64,000 bases of DNA from assembly GCA_934202525.1 (NCBI GenBank), contig CAKPYB010000004.1:1-64000 (forward strand). Reading direction: 5' to 3'. The stretch is from an uncultured Prevotella sp. Its GTDB lineage: Bacteria; Bacteroidota; Bacteroidia; Bacteroidales; Bacteroidaceae. The notes below the pieces were generated by a model that worked only from the letters and a program-made list of their open reading frames with translations, was not told the DNA's origin and did not search any database. This document shows, piece by piece, positions 17,714 through 26,346 of this stretch. The translations under genes and the position numbers were made by a program. The stretch's first letter is position 1; each line of letters begins with the position of its first letter.

Positions 17714-18781
17714 ATGAATAATGAAAAAAAATATCTTTTGGGCCTTACACTTGGCGAATTGAAGCAGGTGGCAAAGGACTTAGGCATGCCCGCCTTCACC
17801 GGTGGACAGATGGCGAAGTGGCTCTATGAGCAGCATGTGAAGAGCATTGATGAGATGACCAACATCTCGAAGGCGAACCGTGCCAAACTCGCTGCCGAAT
17901 ACGAAATAGGATGCTTCGGATATTCCGATGCACAACATTCGGTGGATGGTACCATCAAGTACCTCTTCCCTACCCGCAGCGGCAAATTTGTCGAGACGGT
18001 TTACATCCCGGATAAGGACCGCGCCACGCTGTGCGTTTCTTCGCAGGTGGGATGCAAGATGAACTGCCTGTTCTGCCAGACCGGCAAGCAGGGGTTTGAG
18101 GGCAGTTTGCCTGCCGGCGACATTCTGAACCAGATTTACTCGCTGCCGGAGGTTGACAAGCTCACCAACATCGTGTTCATGGGTCAGGGCGAACCGATGG
18201 ATAATCTCGACAATGTGCTGCGCGCCACGGAGATTCTCACCGCCGACTACGGCTGGGCATGGAGCCCGAAGCGAATCACGGTAAGTTCGGTGGGTGTGAA
18301 GAACAAGCTGAAGCGGTTCCTCGAAGAGAGCGACTGCCATGTGGCCATCAGCATGCACGACCCTATCCCTTCTGAGCGCGCCGAACTGATGCCTGCCGAA
18401 AGGGGTATGGGCATTGAGCAGGTGGTAGAACTGCTGAGGAATTATGATTTCTCTCATCAGCGCCGCCTGAGTTTCGAGTACATCGTCTTTAAGGGCGTAA
18501 ACGACAGTATGCAGCATGCCAAGGCCATCATCAAACTGGTGAAGGGACTTGACTGCCGCTTCAACCTGATCCGTTTCCATCAGATTCCAGACATCCCTCT
18601 GCAGGGTGTGGATGATGAGAAGATGGAGCAGTTCCGTGATTACCTCACCCAGCATGGTGTCTTCACCACCATCCGTGCCAGCCGCGGCCAAGACATCTAC
18701 GCTGCCTGCGGTCTGCTCAGCACCTCGAAGAAAATCGGAGAAATCCGTGAGCACGAGGATAAAGAGAAGATGAATAAGTAA
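17714..18781 (+). CDS. rlmN: 23S rRNA/tRNA (adenine-C2)-methyltransferase RlmN
   Basis: Radical-SAM enzyme that methylates C2 of A2503 in 23S rRNA and A37 in some tRNAs. The 355-residue protein carries the CxxxCxxC cluster motif as Cys114, Cys118 and Cys121 (GCKMNCLFCQTG), the GQGEPMDNLDN glycine-rich SAM segment after it, and the C-terminal RASRGQDIYAACG, whose Cys forms the covalent RNA intermediate. The N-terminal accessory helical domain (LGMPAFTGGQMAKWLY) is intact. It is followed at 18 bases by the DUF4837 lipoprotein and pdxA on the same strand, which suggests an operon. Confidence 0.95.
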   Translation: MNNEKKYLLGLTLGELKQVAKDLGMPAFTGGQMAKWLYEQHVKSIDEMTNISKANRAKLAAEYEIGCFGYSDAQHSVDGTIKYLFPTRSGKFVETVYIPDKDRATLCVSSQVGCKMNCLFCQTGKQGFEGSLPAGDILNQIYSLPEVDKLTNIVFMGQGEPMDNLDNVLRATEILTADYGWAWSPKRITVSSVGVKNKLKRFLEESDCHVAISMHDPIPSERAELMPAERGMGIEQVVELLRNYDFSHQRRLSFEYIVFKGVNDSMQHAKAIIKLVKGLDCRFNLIRFHQIPDIPLQGVDDEKMEQFRDYLTQHGVFTTIRASRGQDIYAACGLLSTSKKIGEIREHEDKEKMNK

Positions 18782-18798
18782 GGAAAGGTGGGGAAAAA

Positions 18799-19734
18799 AT
18801 GGTTAGAGAATCTTTAAAGATCCTACTTGCCGGCTGTCTTTTATTCCTTTTTCTGGCAAGTTGCAGCCCGGGAGGAGGAAGAAACAGAAAACTGCCCAAG
18901 AGCACAGGACAGCCTTACGAGGTGGTGCTCGAGGGAGATACCGACAGCATCGTTACGAAGATACTGACGGAAGAGGTGCCTGCCCTGCCCCAACCCGAAC
19001 CGCTCTGCCGGCTCATCCAGGTTAAGAAGGGCAAGATCCACGGCAGCTACCTGCTCGTAAGAACTCGCATCGTAGTGAACATCCCGGCAGCGGAATTCTC
19101 AGTCAGGCTGAGCCGCAACGAGAATGCTTCACCGCAGACCGTCATCCGCATCTCTGCCCGCTCGCTGCAGCAACTCAGAGAGAAACTCAACCCCGAGAAA
19201 CTGCGCCAGCTCGTAGATGAGACTGAACTGGAGCACCTCGCCTCCATCATCTCCACCAACCCGAGCAAGCAGAACCGCGAGATGCAGCAACTGGTAAAGA
19301 AGAACTTCGGCATCAGCATGAACATCCCTGCCGAAATGCAGGCAAGCAAGAAGGCCGGAAACTTCATCTGGATTTCAAACAACGCCAGTTCGGGCATGAA
19401 GAACCTCATCCTCATGAAAGTGAAGAGGGAAGAACGAAGAGGGAAAGCCAATTCTGATGCTTTTCCTGCTCAAGAGAAGCAGCAGATTGACAGCATGCTC
19501 CGCACAAACATGCCCGGCGAAACCGACAGCATGTACATGATAATCCCGGTCCTTTCAGAAAAAGGACTCTGGGAGATGAAGGGCGACGCCATGGGAGGCC
19601 CCTACGTGATGAGGCGCATCCGCCTGAGAAAAACGGGGGATGAAATCATCATCATCGGTTTCGTCTATGCGCCCGAAATGAAAAAGAAAATATTAATCAA
19701 GCAGCTAGAAGCTGCGATTTCTACTATAAAATAA
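18799..19734 (+). CDS. DUF4837 family lipoprotein
   Basis: A 311-residue predicted lipoprotein. The signal segment MVRESLKILLAGCLLFLF ends in a LASC lipobox with Cys22 as the lipidated residue. The mature part is a Bacteroidota-restricted DUF4837 domain of unknown function, with a charged region near residues 110-150 and a C-terminal strand-rich half. Its location between rlmN and pdxA with 17- and 8-base gaps indicates co-transcription but says little about function. Confidence 0.8.
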   Translation: MVRESLKILLAGCLLFLFLASCSPGGGRNRKLPKSTGQPYEVVLEGDTDSIVTKILTEEVPALPQPEPLCRLIQVKKGKIHGSYLLVRTRIVVNIPAAEFSVRLSRNENASPQTVIRISARSLQQLREKLNPEKLRQLVDETELEHLASIISTNPSKQNREMQQLVKKNFGISMNIPAEMQASKKAGNFIWISNNASSGMKNLILMKVKREERRGKANSDAFPAQEKQQIDSMLRTNMPGETDSMYMIIPVLSEKGLWEMKGDAMGGPYVMRRIRLRKTGDEIIIIGFVYAPEMKKKILIKQLEAAISTIK

Positions 19735-19742
19735 AACGATAA

Positions 19743-20840
19743 ATGGACAGCAAAAAGATTAGAGTGGCCATCACTCACGGAGATACCAACGGTATCGGAT
19801 ACGAACTCATTTTTAAGGCATTCAGTGAGCCAGAGATGTTGGAGTATTGTACCCCTATCATCTACGGTTCGCCTAAAGTGGCAGCTTATTACCGCAAGGC
19901 GATGAATCTGCCTGCCCAGTTCTCCATCATCCAGAAAGCAGAAGATGCTGAAGACGGAAGAATCAACCTCCTGCCAGCCGTAGACGAGGAGGTAAAGGTT
20001 GACATGGGCATGCCTACTCAGGAATCGGGTACGGCAGCCATCAAGGCACTTGACCGAGCCATGACCGACTACCGCGACGAGCTCTTCGACGTGCTCGTTA
20101 CCGCACCGGTAAACAACCAGAACGCACAATTTGAGGGCTTCCAGTTCAAAGGCCACAAGGAATACATTGAAACTTGCCTGGGCGAAGGTGCCAAGGGCCT
20201 TTCCATCCTCTGCGGCGGCGACCTTCGCATCGCATCCGTAACCGGAAAGACTCCGCTCAAGGACGTGCCGGCAGCTATCACCCAGGAACTCATCATCGAG
20301 AAGGTGAAGCAGATGCACACATCACTGAAGCGAGACTTCATGATTACCAACCCGCGCATCGCCGTGCTCGCCCTGAATCCTAGCAACAACGGTGAGGAGA
20401 GCTGCGGACCAGAGGAAGCCAGCATCATCATCCCAGCCATTGACCAGCTTGCCGAGCAGAAAATACAAGCTTTTGGTCCTTACCCTGCTGACGAGTTCTT
20501 CGGCAACGGCCATTTCGTAGAGTTCGACGGCATCATGGCCATGTATCATGATCAGGCTACTACCCCGTTCCATTCTCTCTACACCGAGGATGGCGTACTC
20601 TTTACTGCCGGTCTGCCACTCGTGCACACCGCCGCCAACACCACTCCTAGCTACAGCATCACGGGCTGCAACGAAGCCGATGCAATCTCCTTCCGCCACG
20701 CCATCTACTTGGCGCTGGATGCCTTCTGCAACCGCGAAGACTATGATGAGGCCTACGAGAATCCACTGCCTAAACTCTACCACGAGAAGCGTGACGAGAG
20801 CGAGAAGGTAAGATTCTCCATCCCTAAGAAAAAGGGATAA
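19743..20840 (+). CDS. pdxA: 4-hydroxythreonine-4-phosphate dehydrogenase PdxA
   Basis: Oxidises 4-phosphohydroxy-L-threonine in pyridoxal 5'-phosphate synthesis by the DXP-dependent route. Characteristic segments are ITHGDTNGIGYELI (residues 10-23), TAPVNNQN with the conserved substrate loop, FKGHKEYIE with a metal-binding His, and MYHDQATTPF with the second His-Asp pair. At 365 residues it is slightly longer than the usual 330 because of insertions in the N-terminal half. It is the last gene of the rlmN run. A hairpin without T-run follows at 20893-20924. Confidence 0.93.
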   Translation: MDSKKIRVAITHGDTNGIGYELIFKAFSEPEMLEYCTPIIYGSPKVAAYYRKAMNLPAQFSIIQKAEDAEDGRINLLPAVDEEVKVDMGMPTQESGTAAIKALDRAMTDYRDELFDVLVTAPVNNQNAQFEGFQFKGHKEYIETCLGEGAKGLSILCGGDLRIASVTGKTPLKDVPAAITQELIIEKVKQMHTSLKRDFMITNPRIAVLALNPSNNGEESCGPEEASIIIPAIDQLAEQKIQAFGPYPADEFFGNGHFVEFDGIMAMYHDQATTPFHSLYTEDGVLFTAGLPLVHTAANTTPSYSITGCNEADAISFRHAIYLALDAFCNREDYDEAYENPLPKLYHEKRDESEKVRFSIPKKKG

Positions 20841-20892
20841 GAGAAAGATTCCCTATTCCCGAGAAAAAGCGGAATAAAGAAAGATTCGGGAG

Positions 20893-20924
20893 GGCAGATG
20901 ACGCAAAAAAGGCAAATCTGCCCT
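20893..20924 (+). repeat. Hairpin after pdxA
   Basis: GGGCAGAT and ATCTGCCC form an 8-bp stem around an A-rich loop. The absence of a following T-run argues against an intrinsic terminator. It may stabilise the mRNA 3' end. Confidence 0.5.
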
Positions 20925-20985
20925 GTAATCAGACCTTCCGAACGTTAAAATTAAAAAAAAATGCAGATAATTCAGAAAAAATGAG

Positions 20986-20993
20986 TAATTTTG
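20986..20993 (+). promoter_or_regulatory. -7 box abutting sigma-54 activator start
   Basis: TAATTTTG ends 8 bases before the ATG at 21002, so the predicted transcript has essentially no 5' leader. Confidence 0.6.
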
Positions 20994-21001
20994 GCAGCTA
21001 A

Positions 21002-22366
21002 ATGGATACTTCCGAACTACAAAAGATAAAACAACGCTACAATATCGTCGGTAACAGCGACGGATTGAACCATGCGCTCGACGTAGCCCTACAGGTAGCG
21101 CCGACCGATCTCTCCGTGCTCATCATCGGCGAGAGCGGTGTGGGTAAGGAAATCATTCCAAGGGTGATTCACGACAATTCGCCACGCCGCAGAGAGAAAT
21201 ATTTCGCCATCAACTGTGGAAGCATTCCGGAGGGAACCATTGACAGCGAACTCTTCGGACATGAGAAGGGTTCCTTCACTGGAGCCATAGGCGAAAGCGA
21301 AGGATACTTCGGTATTGCCAACAAGGGTACCATCTTCCTCGACGAGGTGGGCGAACTCCCGATACAGACGCAGGCAAGACTGCTGCGCGTGCTCGAAACG
21401 GGAGAATACATCCGCGTGGGTGGAACTGAGATAAGGAAAACGGATGTTCGCATTGTGGCAGCCACCAACGTAAACATGCGCAAGGCTGTGAGTGAAGGCC
21501 GCTTTCGCGAGGACCTCTACTACCGCCTCAACACCATCCCGATACAGATGCCTGCATTGAGAGAGCGTGGCGACGACATTCTCCTGCTCTTCCGCCTCTT
21601 CGCCATGCAGATGGCCGAAAAATACCGTCTGCCTAAGATTTCACTCTCAGATGAGGCCAAGCAGATCATGCTGAAATACAAGTGGCCGGGAAATGTGAGA
21701 CAGCTCAAGAACATCACCGAACAGATGTCAGTGCTAAGCCGAGAAAGAGAAATCGATGCACAGACCCTCACCCAGTTTATTCCGAGAGATGAGGAGTCTA
21801 CACAGCTCGCCACCATACAGAAGGATGGCAAGGACGACCATAGCTACGCCAGCGAGCGCGAACTGCTATACAAGATTCTCTACGAACTGAGGGGCAACGT
21901 GAGCGACCTGAGACGTGAGATGAACAGCCTGCGCAAGCAACTCGATGAGGCACGCCAGTTGGGCGGTACAGGCGGATATGTTTCTCCGGTTCAGCCGAAT
22001 ACCCAGGTAGCTCCAGTATCATCTGTATCTCCGGTTTCATCGGTTTCTCCGGTTCCGTCCTTATCATCCGTTCCATCGGTTTCTCCGGTATCGTCCGTAC
22101 CTCCGATTACCGATCTCGACGAGCTACAACACATCCGTCAGGAAATAGCTACAGGAGGCATTAGGGACACTTACAAACCCGAAGCCGAGGATGCTGAGAT
22201 TGAGGAGATCAAGGAAGAAAACGAGAATCTGAACCTCAGCGACCTTAGCAAGCAGATGATAGAAAAGGCACTGGAGAGAAACAACGGAAACCGCAAGAAA
22301 GCGGCAGAAGAACTGGGAATCTCCGACAGAACTCTGTACAGAAAGATTAACAAATATAAGTTATGA
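21002..22366 (+). CDS. Sigma-54-dependent transcriptional activator without receiver domain
   Basis: A 454-residue bacterial enhancer-binding protein. It begins directly with the sigma-54 interaction AAA+ module: Walker A GESGVGKE (43-50), the sigma-54 contact loop GSFTGA (90-95, Ser replacing Ala of GAFTGA) and Walker B IFLDEV (111-116). There is no N-terminal receiver, PAS or GAF domain, so control may be by a partner protein or by abundance. After the AAA+ module comes a coiled region (EMNSLRKQLDEARQL), then a Ser/Val/Pro-rich linker of about 45 residues built from VSSVSP-like units. A Fis-type helix-turn-helix closes the protein (KKAAEELGISDRTLYRKI). The stop overlaps the LptE-like start by four bases. 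Confidence 0.9.
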   Translation: MDTSELQKIKQRYNIVGNSDGLNHALDVALQVAPTDLSVLIIGESGVGKEIIPRVIHDNSPRRREKYFAINCGSIPEGTIDSELFGHEKGSFTGAIGESEGYFGIANKGTIFLDEVGELPIQTQARLLRVLETGEYIRVGGTEIRKTDVRIVAATNVNMRKAVSEGRFREDLYYRLNTIPIQMPALRERGDDILLLFRLFAMQMAEKYRLPKISLSDEAKQIMLKYKWPGNVRQLKNITEQMSVLSREREIDAQTLTQFIPRDEESTQLATIQKDGKDDHSYASERELLYKILYELRGNVSDLRREMNSLRKQLDEARQLGGTGGYVSPVQPNTQVAPVSSVSPVSSVSPVPSLSSVPSVSPVSSVPPITDLDELQHIRQEIATGGIRDTYKPEAEDAEIEEIKEENENLNLSDLSKQMIEKALERNNGNRKKAAEELGISDRTLYRKINKYKL

Positions 22367-22884
22367 AGCATATACGCGCGTACCTATATATTATAGGAGT
22401 CACACTGATGGTGGCGGTCATGGCAGCATGCTCCGTGAGCTACAAGTTCAACGGTGCCAGCATCGACTACACCAAAACCAAGACCATACAGATAGCCGAC
22501 TTCCCTATCAGAAGTTCGTATGTGTGGGGGCCGATGGGTCCGATGTTCAACAACGAACTCAAGGATAAGTTTGCCAGCAACACCCAGCTCATCCAGGTGT
22601 CACGCAACGGAGACCTGAAGATAGAGGGCGAAATCACCCAATATTCTCAGCGCAACAAGTCGGTTAGTTCTGAGGGATACTCAGCACAGACTGAGCTCAG
22701 TATCACCGTAAACGTACGTTTCACCAACACCAAGAACCATGCCGAGGACTTTGAAAAGCAGTTTACATCTGCCAAGACCTACGACACCACTCAGAGCCTT
22801 GCCTCGGTGCAGGAAGAACTGGTAACCCAGATTATCAAAGACCTGGTAGACCAGATATTCAACGCTACGGTAGCTAACTGGTAA
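22363..22884 (+). CDS. lptE: LptE-like LPS-assembly lipoprotein
   Basis: A 173-residue lipoprotein of the Bacteroidota LptE family, the outer-membrane partner and plug of LptD in lipopolysaccharide export. The signal segment ends in AAC with Cys23. The mature protein begins SVSYKFNGASI, the usual start for this group. The start overlaps the sigma-54 activator stop (ATGA), so the two are translationally coupled, as often seen in the phylum. It heads a short run with the TPR-like gene and secG, all envelope or export related. Confidence 0.85.
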   Translation: MKHIRAYLYIIGVTLMVAVMAACSVSYKFNGASIDYTKTKTIQIADFPIRSSYVWGPMGPMFNNELKDKFASNTQLIQVSRNGDLKIEGEITQYSQRNKSVSSEGYSAQTELSITVNVRFTNTKNHAEDFEKQFTSAKTYDTTQSLASVQEELVTQIIKDLVDQIFNATVANW

Positions 22885-22996
22885 AGTAAGTGAAGAACGA
22901 AAAGTGAAGAGTGAAGAATTCAACGGCTTTACTCATCATAAAGTTCAAAACTCAATGTTCAAAGTTCAAAGTAAAATAAAGTAAAGTAAAAATATC
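22885..22996. repeat. Heptamer-repeat spacer, shares 25 bp with 26297-26321
   Basis: This spacer consists of GTGAAGA and GTTCAAA-type words. Bases 22906-22930 recur in reverse complement at 26297-26321, including GAATTCAACGGCTTT. No gene is present. Confidence 0.7.
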
Positions 22997-23776
22997 GTGG
23001 AATTAAGCAGATTGATACAACACCCGGAGGAAATGAACCGAGAGACGCTCTACGACTTGCGCGCCCTCTTGGCCTTATATCCGTATTATCAGACGGCACG
23101 CCTGCTGATGTTGAAGAATCTGTACCTGCTCCACGACCCGAGTTTCGACGAAGAACTGCGCCGTGCAGCCATCTACATCACCGACCGTAAGATTATCTTC
23201 GAGATGGTAGAGGCAGCTCACTATCAGATAAAAAACGCCCCTGAAGAGGCTGAATCCAACAAGCAGCAAGGGGTAAGAGGAATAGGAGCAGAAAAACACG
23301 GAGACCGTACTAGCGACCTCATCGACCACTTCTTGGGATCCATTCCTATGGAAGAAGACGAAGAAGAGAAGAAGGAGAAACGTAAGCCTACACCTGCTGA
23401 CGCGGCTGTAGACTATGTGGCTTATCTCATGGAGACCGAAGACCAGCAGGAGCCAGAAGATACTTCGCGCACCATAAGTCTCATCGACGACTTTATGGAG
23501 GATGGCGGTTTCAAACTGCCTAAAATCCAGCAGGACGAAGATTACAAACCAGAATTTACTCCCGAACTTCAGACCGATTCCGGCAAGGATGGCGAAGAGG
23601 AAAACAGTGGTGTATTCACCGAAACCCTCGCCCGCATCTACATCAAGCAGGGCAAGTATCAGAGGGCTTACGAAATCATCAGCCGCCTGCATCAGCAGCA
23701 TCCTGACAAGAACGGATATTATGTTGACCAGCTCAGATTCCTTGAGAAACTGATGCTGAACAGCAAGAAGAAATAA
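22997..23776 (+). CDS. TPR-like protein of unknown function
   Basis: A 259-residue soluble protein beginning at GTG (GTGGAATTAAGC; no ATG alternative lies nearby in frame). The N-terminal 90 residues are helical with YPYYQTARLLMLKNL, the middle (120-190) is acidic and probably disordered, and the C-terminal 50 residues contain one TPR-like hairpin (TLARIYIKQGKYQRAYEII). The family is conserved in Bacteroidota between lptE and secG and has no assigned function. A role as a scaffold in envelope biogenesis would be inference from context only. Confidence 0.75.
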   Translation: MELSRLIQHPEEMNRETLYDLRALLALYPYYQTARLLMLKNLYLLHDPSFDEELRRAAIYITDRKIIFEMVEAAHYQIKNAPEEAESNKQQGVRGIGAEKHGDRTSDLIDHFLGSIPMEEDEEEKKEKRKPTPADAAVDYVAYLMETEDQQEPEDTSRTISLIDDFMEDGGFKLPKIQQDEDYKPEFTPELQTDSGKDGEEENSGVFTETLARIYIKQGKYQRAYEIISRLHQQHPDKNGYYVDQLRFLEKLMLNSKKK

Positions 23777-23812
23777 AGAAGAATAATAAATAAATAAAAC
23801 TAGTTTTAAAAA

Positions 23813-24208
23813 ATGGCTTACACATTATTAGTAGTATTAATCGTCCTGGTAGCTATCCTGATGATTTTCATCGTGCTCATCCAGGAATCAAAGGGAGGTG
23901 GACTTGCAAGTAACTTCTCTTCAACCAACTCAATCATGGGTGTTCGCAAGACCACTGACATTGTTGAGAAATTAACATGGGGCCTCGCTGTAGCCTTGGT
24001 TGTCATCAGCGTGGCATGTGCTTATGTAGCCCCTCAGGCAGCTGGCGAAAACAGTGTTTTGGAGGGAGCCACTCAGGAGCAGACCGCTCTTCCTGCTATG
24101 CCAGGTGCTAGCAAGGATGCAGCAGCAGGTGCTCAGAAGGCTGTTCCTGCAGCTGGTGCAGATGCCCAGAAGGCAGCTCCAGTTGTTCCAACAAGCCCTG
24201 CAAAATAA
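23813..24208 (+). CDS. secG: Preprotein translocase subunit SecG
   Basis: Accessory membrane subunit of the SecYEG channel. The 131-residue protein has two transmembrane helices (residues 4-22 and 55-73), joined by the conserved ESKGGGLASNFSS loop. The remaining 55 residues form an Ala/Gln/Pro-rich cytoplasmic or periplasmic tail (AGAQKAVPAAG), common in this phylum but absent from the short Proteobacterial SecG. It follows the TPR-like gene by 36 bases. Confidence 0.93.
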   Translation: MAYTLLVVLIVLVAILMIFIVLIQESKGGGLASNFSSTNSIMGVRKTTDIVEKLTWGLAVALVVISVACAYVAPQAAGENSVLEGATQEQTALPAMPGASKDAAAGAQKAVPAAGADAQKAAPVVPTSPAK

Positions 24209-24234
24209 AAAATAAGAAAAAAGGTACGAAAAAA

Positions 24235-24266
24235 TTTGGTAGAACCATTTTTTTTTCGTACCTTTG
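24235..24266 (+). promoter_or_regulatory. tRNA-His promoter
   Basis: TTTG (24235-24238), 20-nt spacer, TACCTTTG (24259-24266): a textbook Bacteroidota promoter 20 bases before the tRNA. Confidence 0.85.
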
Positions 24267-24286
24267 CACCCGCTTAACAAGAATAT

Positions 24287-24361
24287 GGTGGACGTAGTTC
24301 AGTTGGTTAGAGCGTCAGATTGTGGTTCTGAATGTCGTGGGTTCGAGTCCCACCTTCCACC
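24287..24361 (+). tRNA. tRNA-His (GTG)
   Basis: Cloverleaf by eye. The acceptor strand GTGGACG pairs with CTTCCAC (one C/T mismatch). The anticodon stem TCAGA/TCTGA holds the anticodon GTG at 24322-24324. The T stem is GTGGG/CCCAC around TTCGAGT. An extra G at 24287 opposite C at 24361 is the His-specific G-1:C73 identity pair. CA follows C73 in the genome (CCA reads through it). Confidence 0.93.
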
Positions 24362-24367
24362 CAAGAT

Positions 24368-24402
24368 AAACCCTGCAAGAATCATTTCTTGCAGGGTTTC
24401 TT
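24368..24402 (+). terminator. Terminator of tRNA-His
   Basis: A 14-bp perfect stem AAACCCTGCAAGAA / TTCTTGCAGGGTTT with loop TCAT, followed by TTTCTTGTT. Confidence 0.88.
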
Positions 24403-24494
24403 GTTATATATCCGTATTGAGCGGAAAAATTCTTTTTGTCATATAAACGAATTGCAATAGTACTTCCTTAAGTATATTATAGACTGAAAACATA

Positions 24495-24537
24495 CAAAAA
24501 AGCCTGCTAAGGGAAGAAAATATCCCTCTAGCAGGCA
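24495..24537 (-). terminator. Terminator of the tsaC transcript
   Basis: Minus-strand stem GCCTGCTA / TAGCAGGC with an inner AGGGA/TCCCT pairing, followed on the minus strand by TTTTTTG. Confidence 0.88.
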
Positions 24538-24561
24538 TTCTTATAAGGATGAATTGAAAAC

Positions 24562-25134
24562 TTATCTGATTACTTTCACTTCACCATCCTTAGCAATCTT
24601 AACGATGCTGGAAGGCTGATGGGGTTTATGCTCCTGACGGCGGCTCCAGCAAACATAATCTACAGCATTGAGGATTTCCTCGGAGATGTCGCGATAATTC
24701 TGTGCAGCAGGCTCACCACTCACATTAGCACTTGTACTTACAATAGGCTTCTGAAAACGATAACAGAGTTGTTTGGAGAAAGGCTCATAGGTTATACGCA
24801 TCGCCAGACTTCCATCCTCTGCTACCAAATTATTAGCCACTCCACTCGCATCATCAAGAATAACCGTAGTAGGCTTTACAGGCATGGCAGCATCGATGAA
24901 ATCCCATGCTACCTGTGGCACATTGCGGAAATAACGCGCCATGCGGTCAGCAGAATCTATCAGGCAGATAAGCGCCTTAGAATCGTCACGTTTCTTTATT
25001 TCATAAACTTTCTTTACCGCTTCAGGGTTGGTGGCGTCGCATCCTATGCCCCATACGGTATCTGTAGGATAGAGTATCACTCCACCCTTTCGCATGCACT
25101 CTATAGCACGCTTGATGTCTTCTTCTACAGTCAT
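24562..25134 (-). CDS. tsaC: L-threonylcarbamoyladenylate synthase (TsaC/YrdC/Sua5 family)
   Basis: Makes threonylcarbamoyl-AMP from threonine, bicarbonate and ATP for the t6A37 tRNA modification. The 190-residue single-domain protein shows GGVILYPTDTVWGIGCDA near the N-terminus, KKRDDSKALICLI in the middle and the STSANVSGEP motif near residues 142-151. There is no C-terminal Sua5 domain, so it is the short TsaC form. It is the last gene of a leftward block behind fmt (37-base gap). Confidence 0.92.
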   Translation of the reverse strand: MTVEEDIKRAIECMRKGGVILYPTDTVWGIGCDATNPEAVKKVYEIKKRDDSKALICLIDSADRMARYFRNVPQVAWDFIDAAMPVKPTTVILDDASGVANNLVAEDGSLAMRITYEPFSKQLCYRFQKPIVSTSANVSGEPAAQNYRDISEEILNAVDYVCWSRRQEHKPHQPSSIVKIAKDGEVKVIR

Positions 25135-25171
25135 AATACTATAAAACTAAAAATCAAAAATCTTTTGAATC

Positions 25172-26266
25172 TTAAAAATCGTCACTAACATCTTTCTTCA
25201 AACACTCATAATAAGCTATGTCCTTCATACCATTGAGAAAAGCAGAAGCATCCATGCGTTTCTTGCCACTGAGCTGCAACTCCTGAATAATGAGCCATTC
25301 GTCAAGGCAGGCTACTTGTAACGACTTCCCCTCAACGCGGAGCGATCCCACAGGCGCATCACCACGCTTCATACATGAAAGACGGGTAGAAAATATCTTA
25401 AGTACCTGAATTTTCTGTGTACTCTGCTTATGGGATGGATGAGTTGTAGGCTCAGGGAACCTCACGTAATCATCATCTCCCTTAGGATCGTCAAAGAATA
25501 CTACTGTCTCCTTCTTCTTAATTTCAGTCCATGCACCAGGGTATGGAGAAAGACCGCGGATGAAATCATACACCTGTTTGGCAGGCTTGTGGAAGTCGAT
25601 GTGGCAGGTATCCTTGAAGATTTTCGGAGCCGGCTTGAGTTCGGCACCCTGTCCTATCATTTCGCTCTGAGGAATGGAACCGATATTACCATCGGCAGCG
25701 ATGAGCGCATCAATGGTTTCCAGCGCCAATTCAGCACCAAGATGCATCAACCCATCGTAAACATACTCCACATTTGCCGTCTCAGGAATAGGAAAACGTT
25801 TCTGCAGGATGATGCGACCGGTATCAATATCGTGGTCAAGGAAGAAGGTGGTAACACCCGTCTCCTTCTCGCCATTAATCACTGCCCAGTTGATAGGCGC
25901 CGCACCGCGATACTGCGGAAGGAGGGCTGCATGTACATTAAAAGTACCATATTTCGGCATCGCCCAAACCACCTCTGGCAGCATGCGGAAAGCAACTACC
26001 ACCTGCAAGTCAGCCTGATAAGAACGCAACTGCTCCACAAACTCAGGGTCCTTCATCTTTACAGGCTGCAGCACCGGTAAACCATGCTCTACGGCATACT
26101 GCTTAACCTGCGAAGGTTGCAGCGTATCCTGATGTCTGCCCACCGGTTTATCAGGCTGCGTAACCACAGCCACCACGTTGTAACCGCCCTCTACCAGGCG
26201 CTTGAGGGATTCCACCGCAAACTCCGGTGTTCCCATGAAAACAATTCTCAAATCCTTCTTCTCCAT
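25172..26266 (-). CDS. fmt: Methionyl-tRNA formyltransferase
   Basis: Formylates initiator Met-tRNA using 10-formyltetrahydrofolate. The N-terminal formyltransferase domain has RIVFMGTPEFAV at the start and the signature NVHAALLPQYRGAAPINW, whose His together with a downstream Asp forms the catalytic site. The C-terminal oligonucleotide-binding domain follows from about residue 210 (FIRGLSPYPGAWTEI). At 364 residues it is somewhat longer than E. coli Fmt because of an insert near 270-290 (EPTTHPSHKQSTQK), which is polar and probably a surface loop. Confidence 0.94.
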   Translation of the reverse strand: MEKKDLRIVFMGTPEFAVESLKRLVEGGYNVVAVVTQPDKPVGRHQDTLQPSQVKQYAVEHGLPVLQPVKMKDPEFVEQLRSYQADLQVVVAFRMLPEVVWAMPKYGTFNVHAALLPQYRGAAPINWAVINGEKETGVTTFFLDHDIDTGRIILQKRFPIPETANVEYVYDGLMHLGAELALETIDALIAADGNIGSIPQSEMIGQGAELKPAPKIFKDTCHIDFHKPAKQVYDFIRGLSPYPGAWTEIKKKETVVFFDDPKGDDDYVRFPEPTTHPSHKQSTQKIQVLKIFSTRLSCMKRGDAPVGSLRVEGKSLQVACLDEWLIIQELQLSGKKRMDASAFLNGMKDIAYYECLKKDVSDDF

Positions 26267-26277
26267 AAAACACTAAT

Positions 26278-26340
26278 ATTTTAAAATAAAACCAGCAAAG
26301 CCGTTGAATTCTTCACTCTTCGTTCTTCACTCTTCACTTA
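26278..26340. repeat. Heptamer-repeat spacer, reverse copy
   Basis: Contains CTTCACTCTTC words. Its bases 26297-26321 are the exact reverse complement of 22906-22930. Confidence 0.7.
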
Positions 26341-26346
26341 AAACTC

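Noticed and set aside
17780..18754. 324-codon leftward frame opposite rlmN
   Set aside because: Shadow of a gene with intact radical-SAM motifs; GC-rich third positions create it.
24287..24361. Pseudo-tRNA because of one acceptor-stem mismatch
   Set aside because: All other stems, the GTG anticodon, the G-1:C73 pair, the promoter and the terminator fit an expressed tRNA-His.
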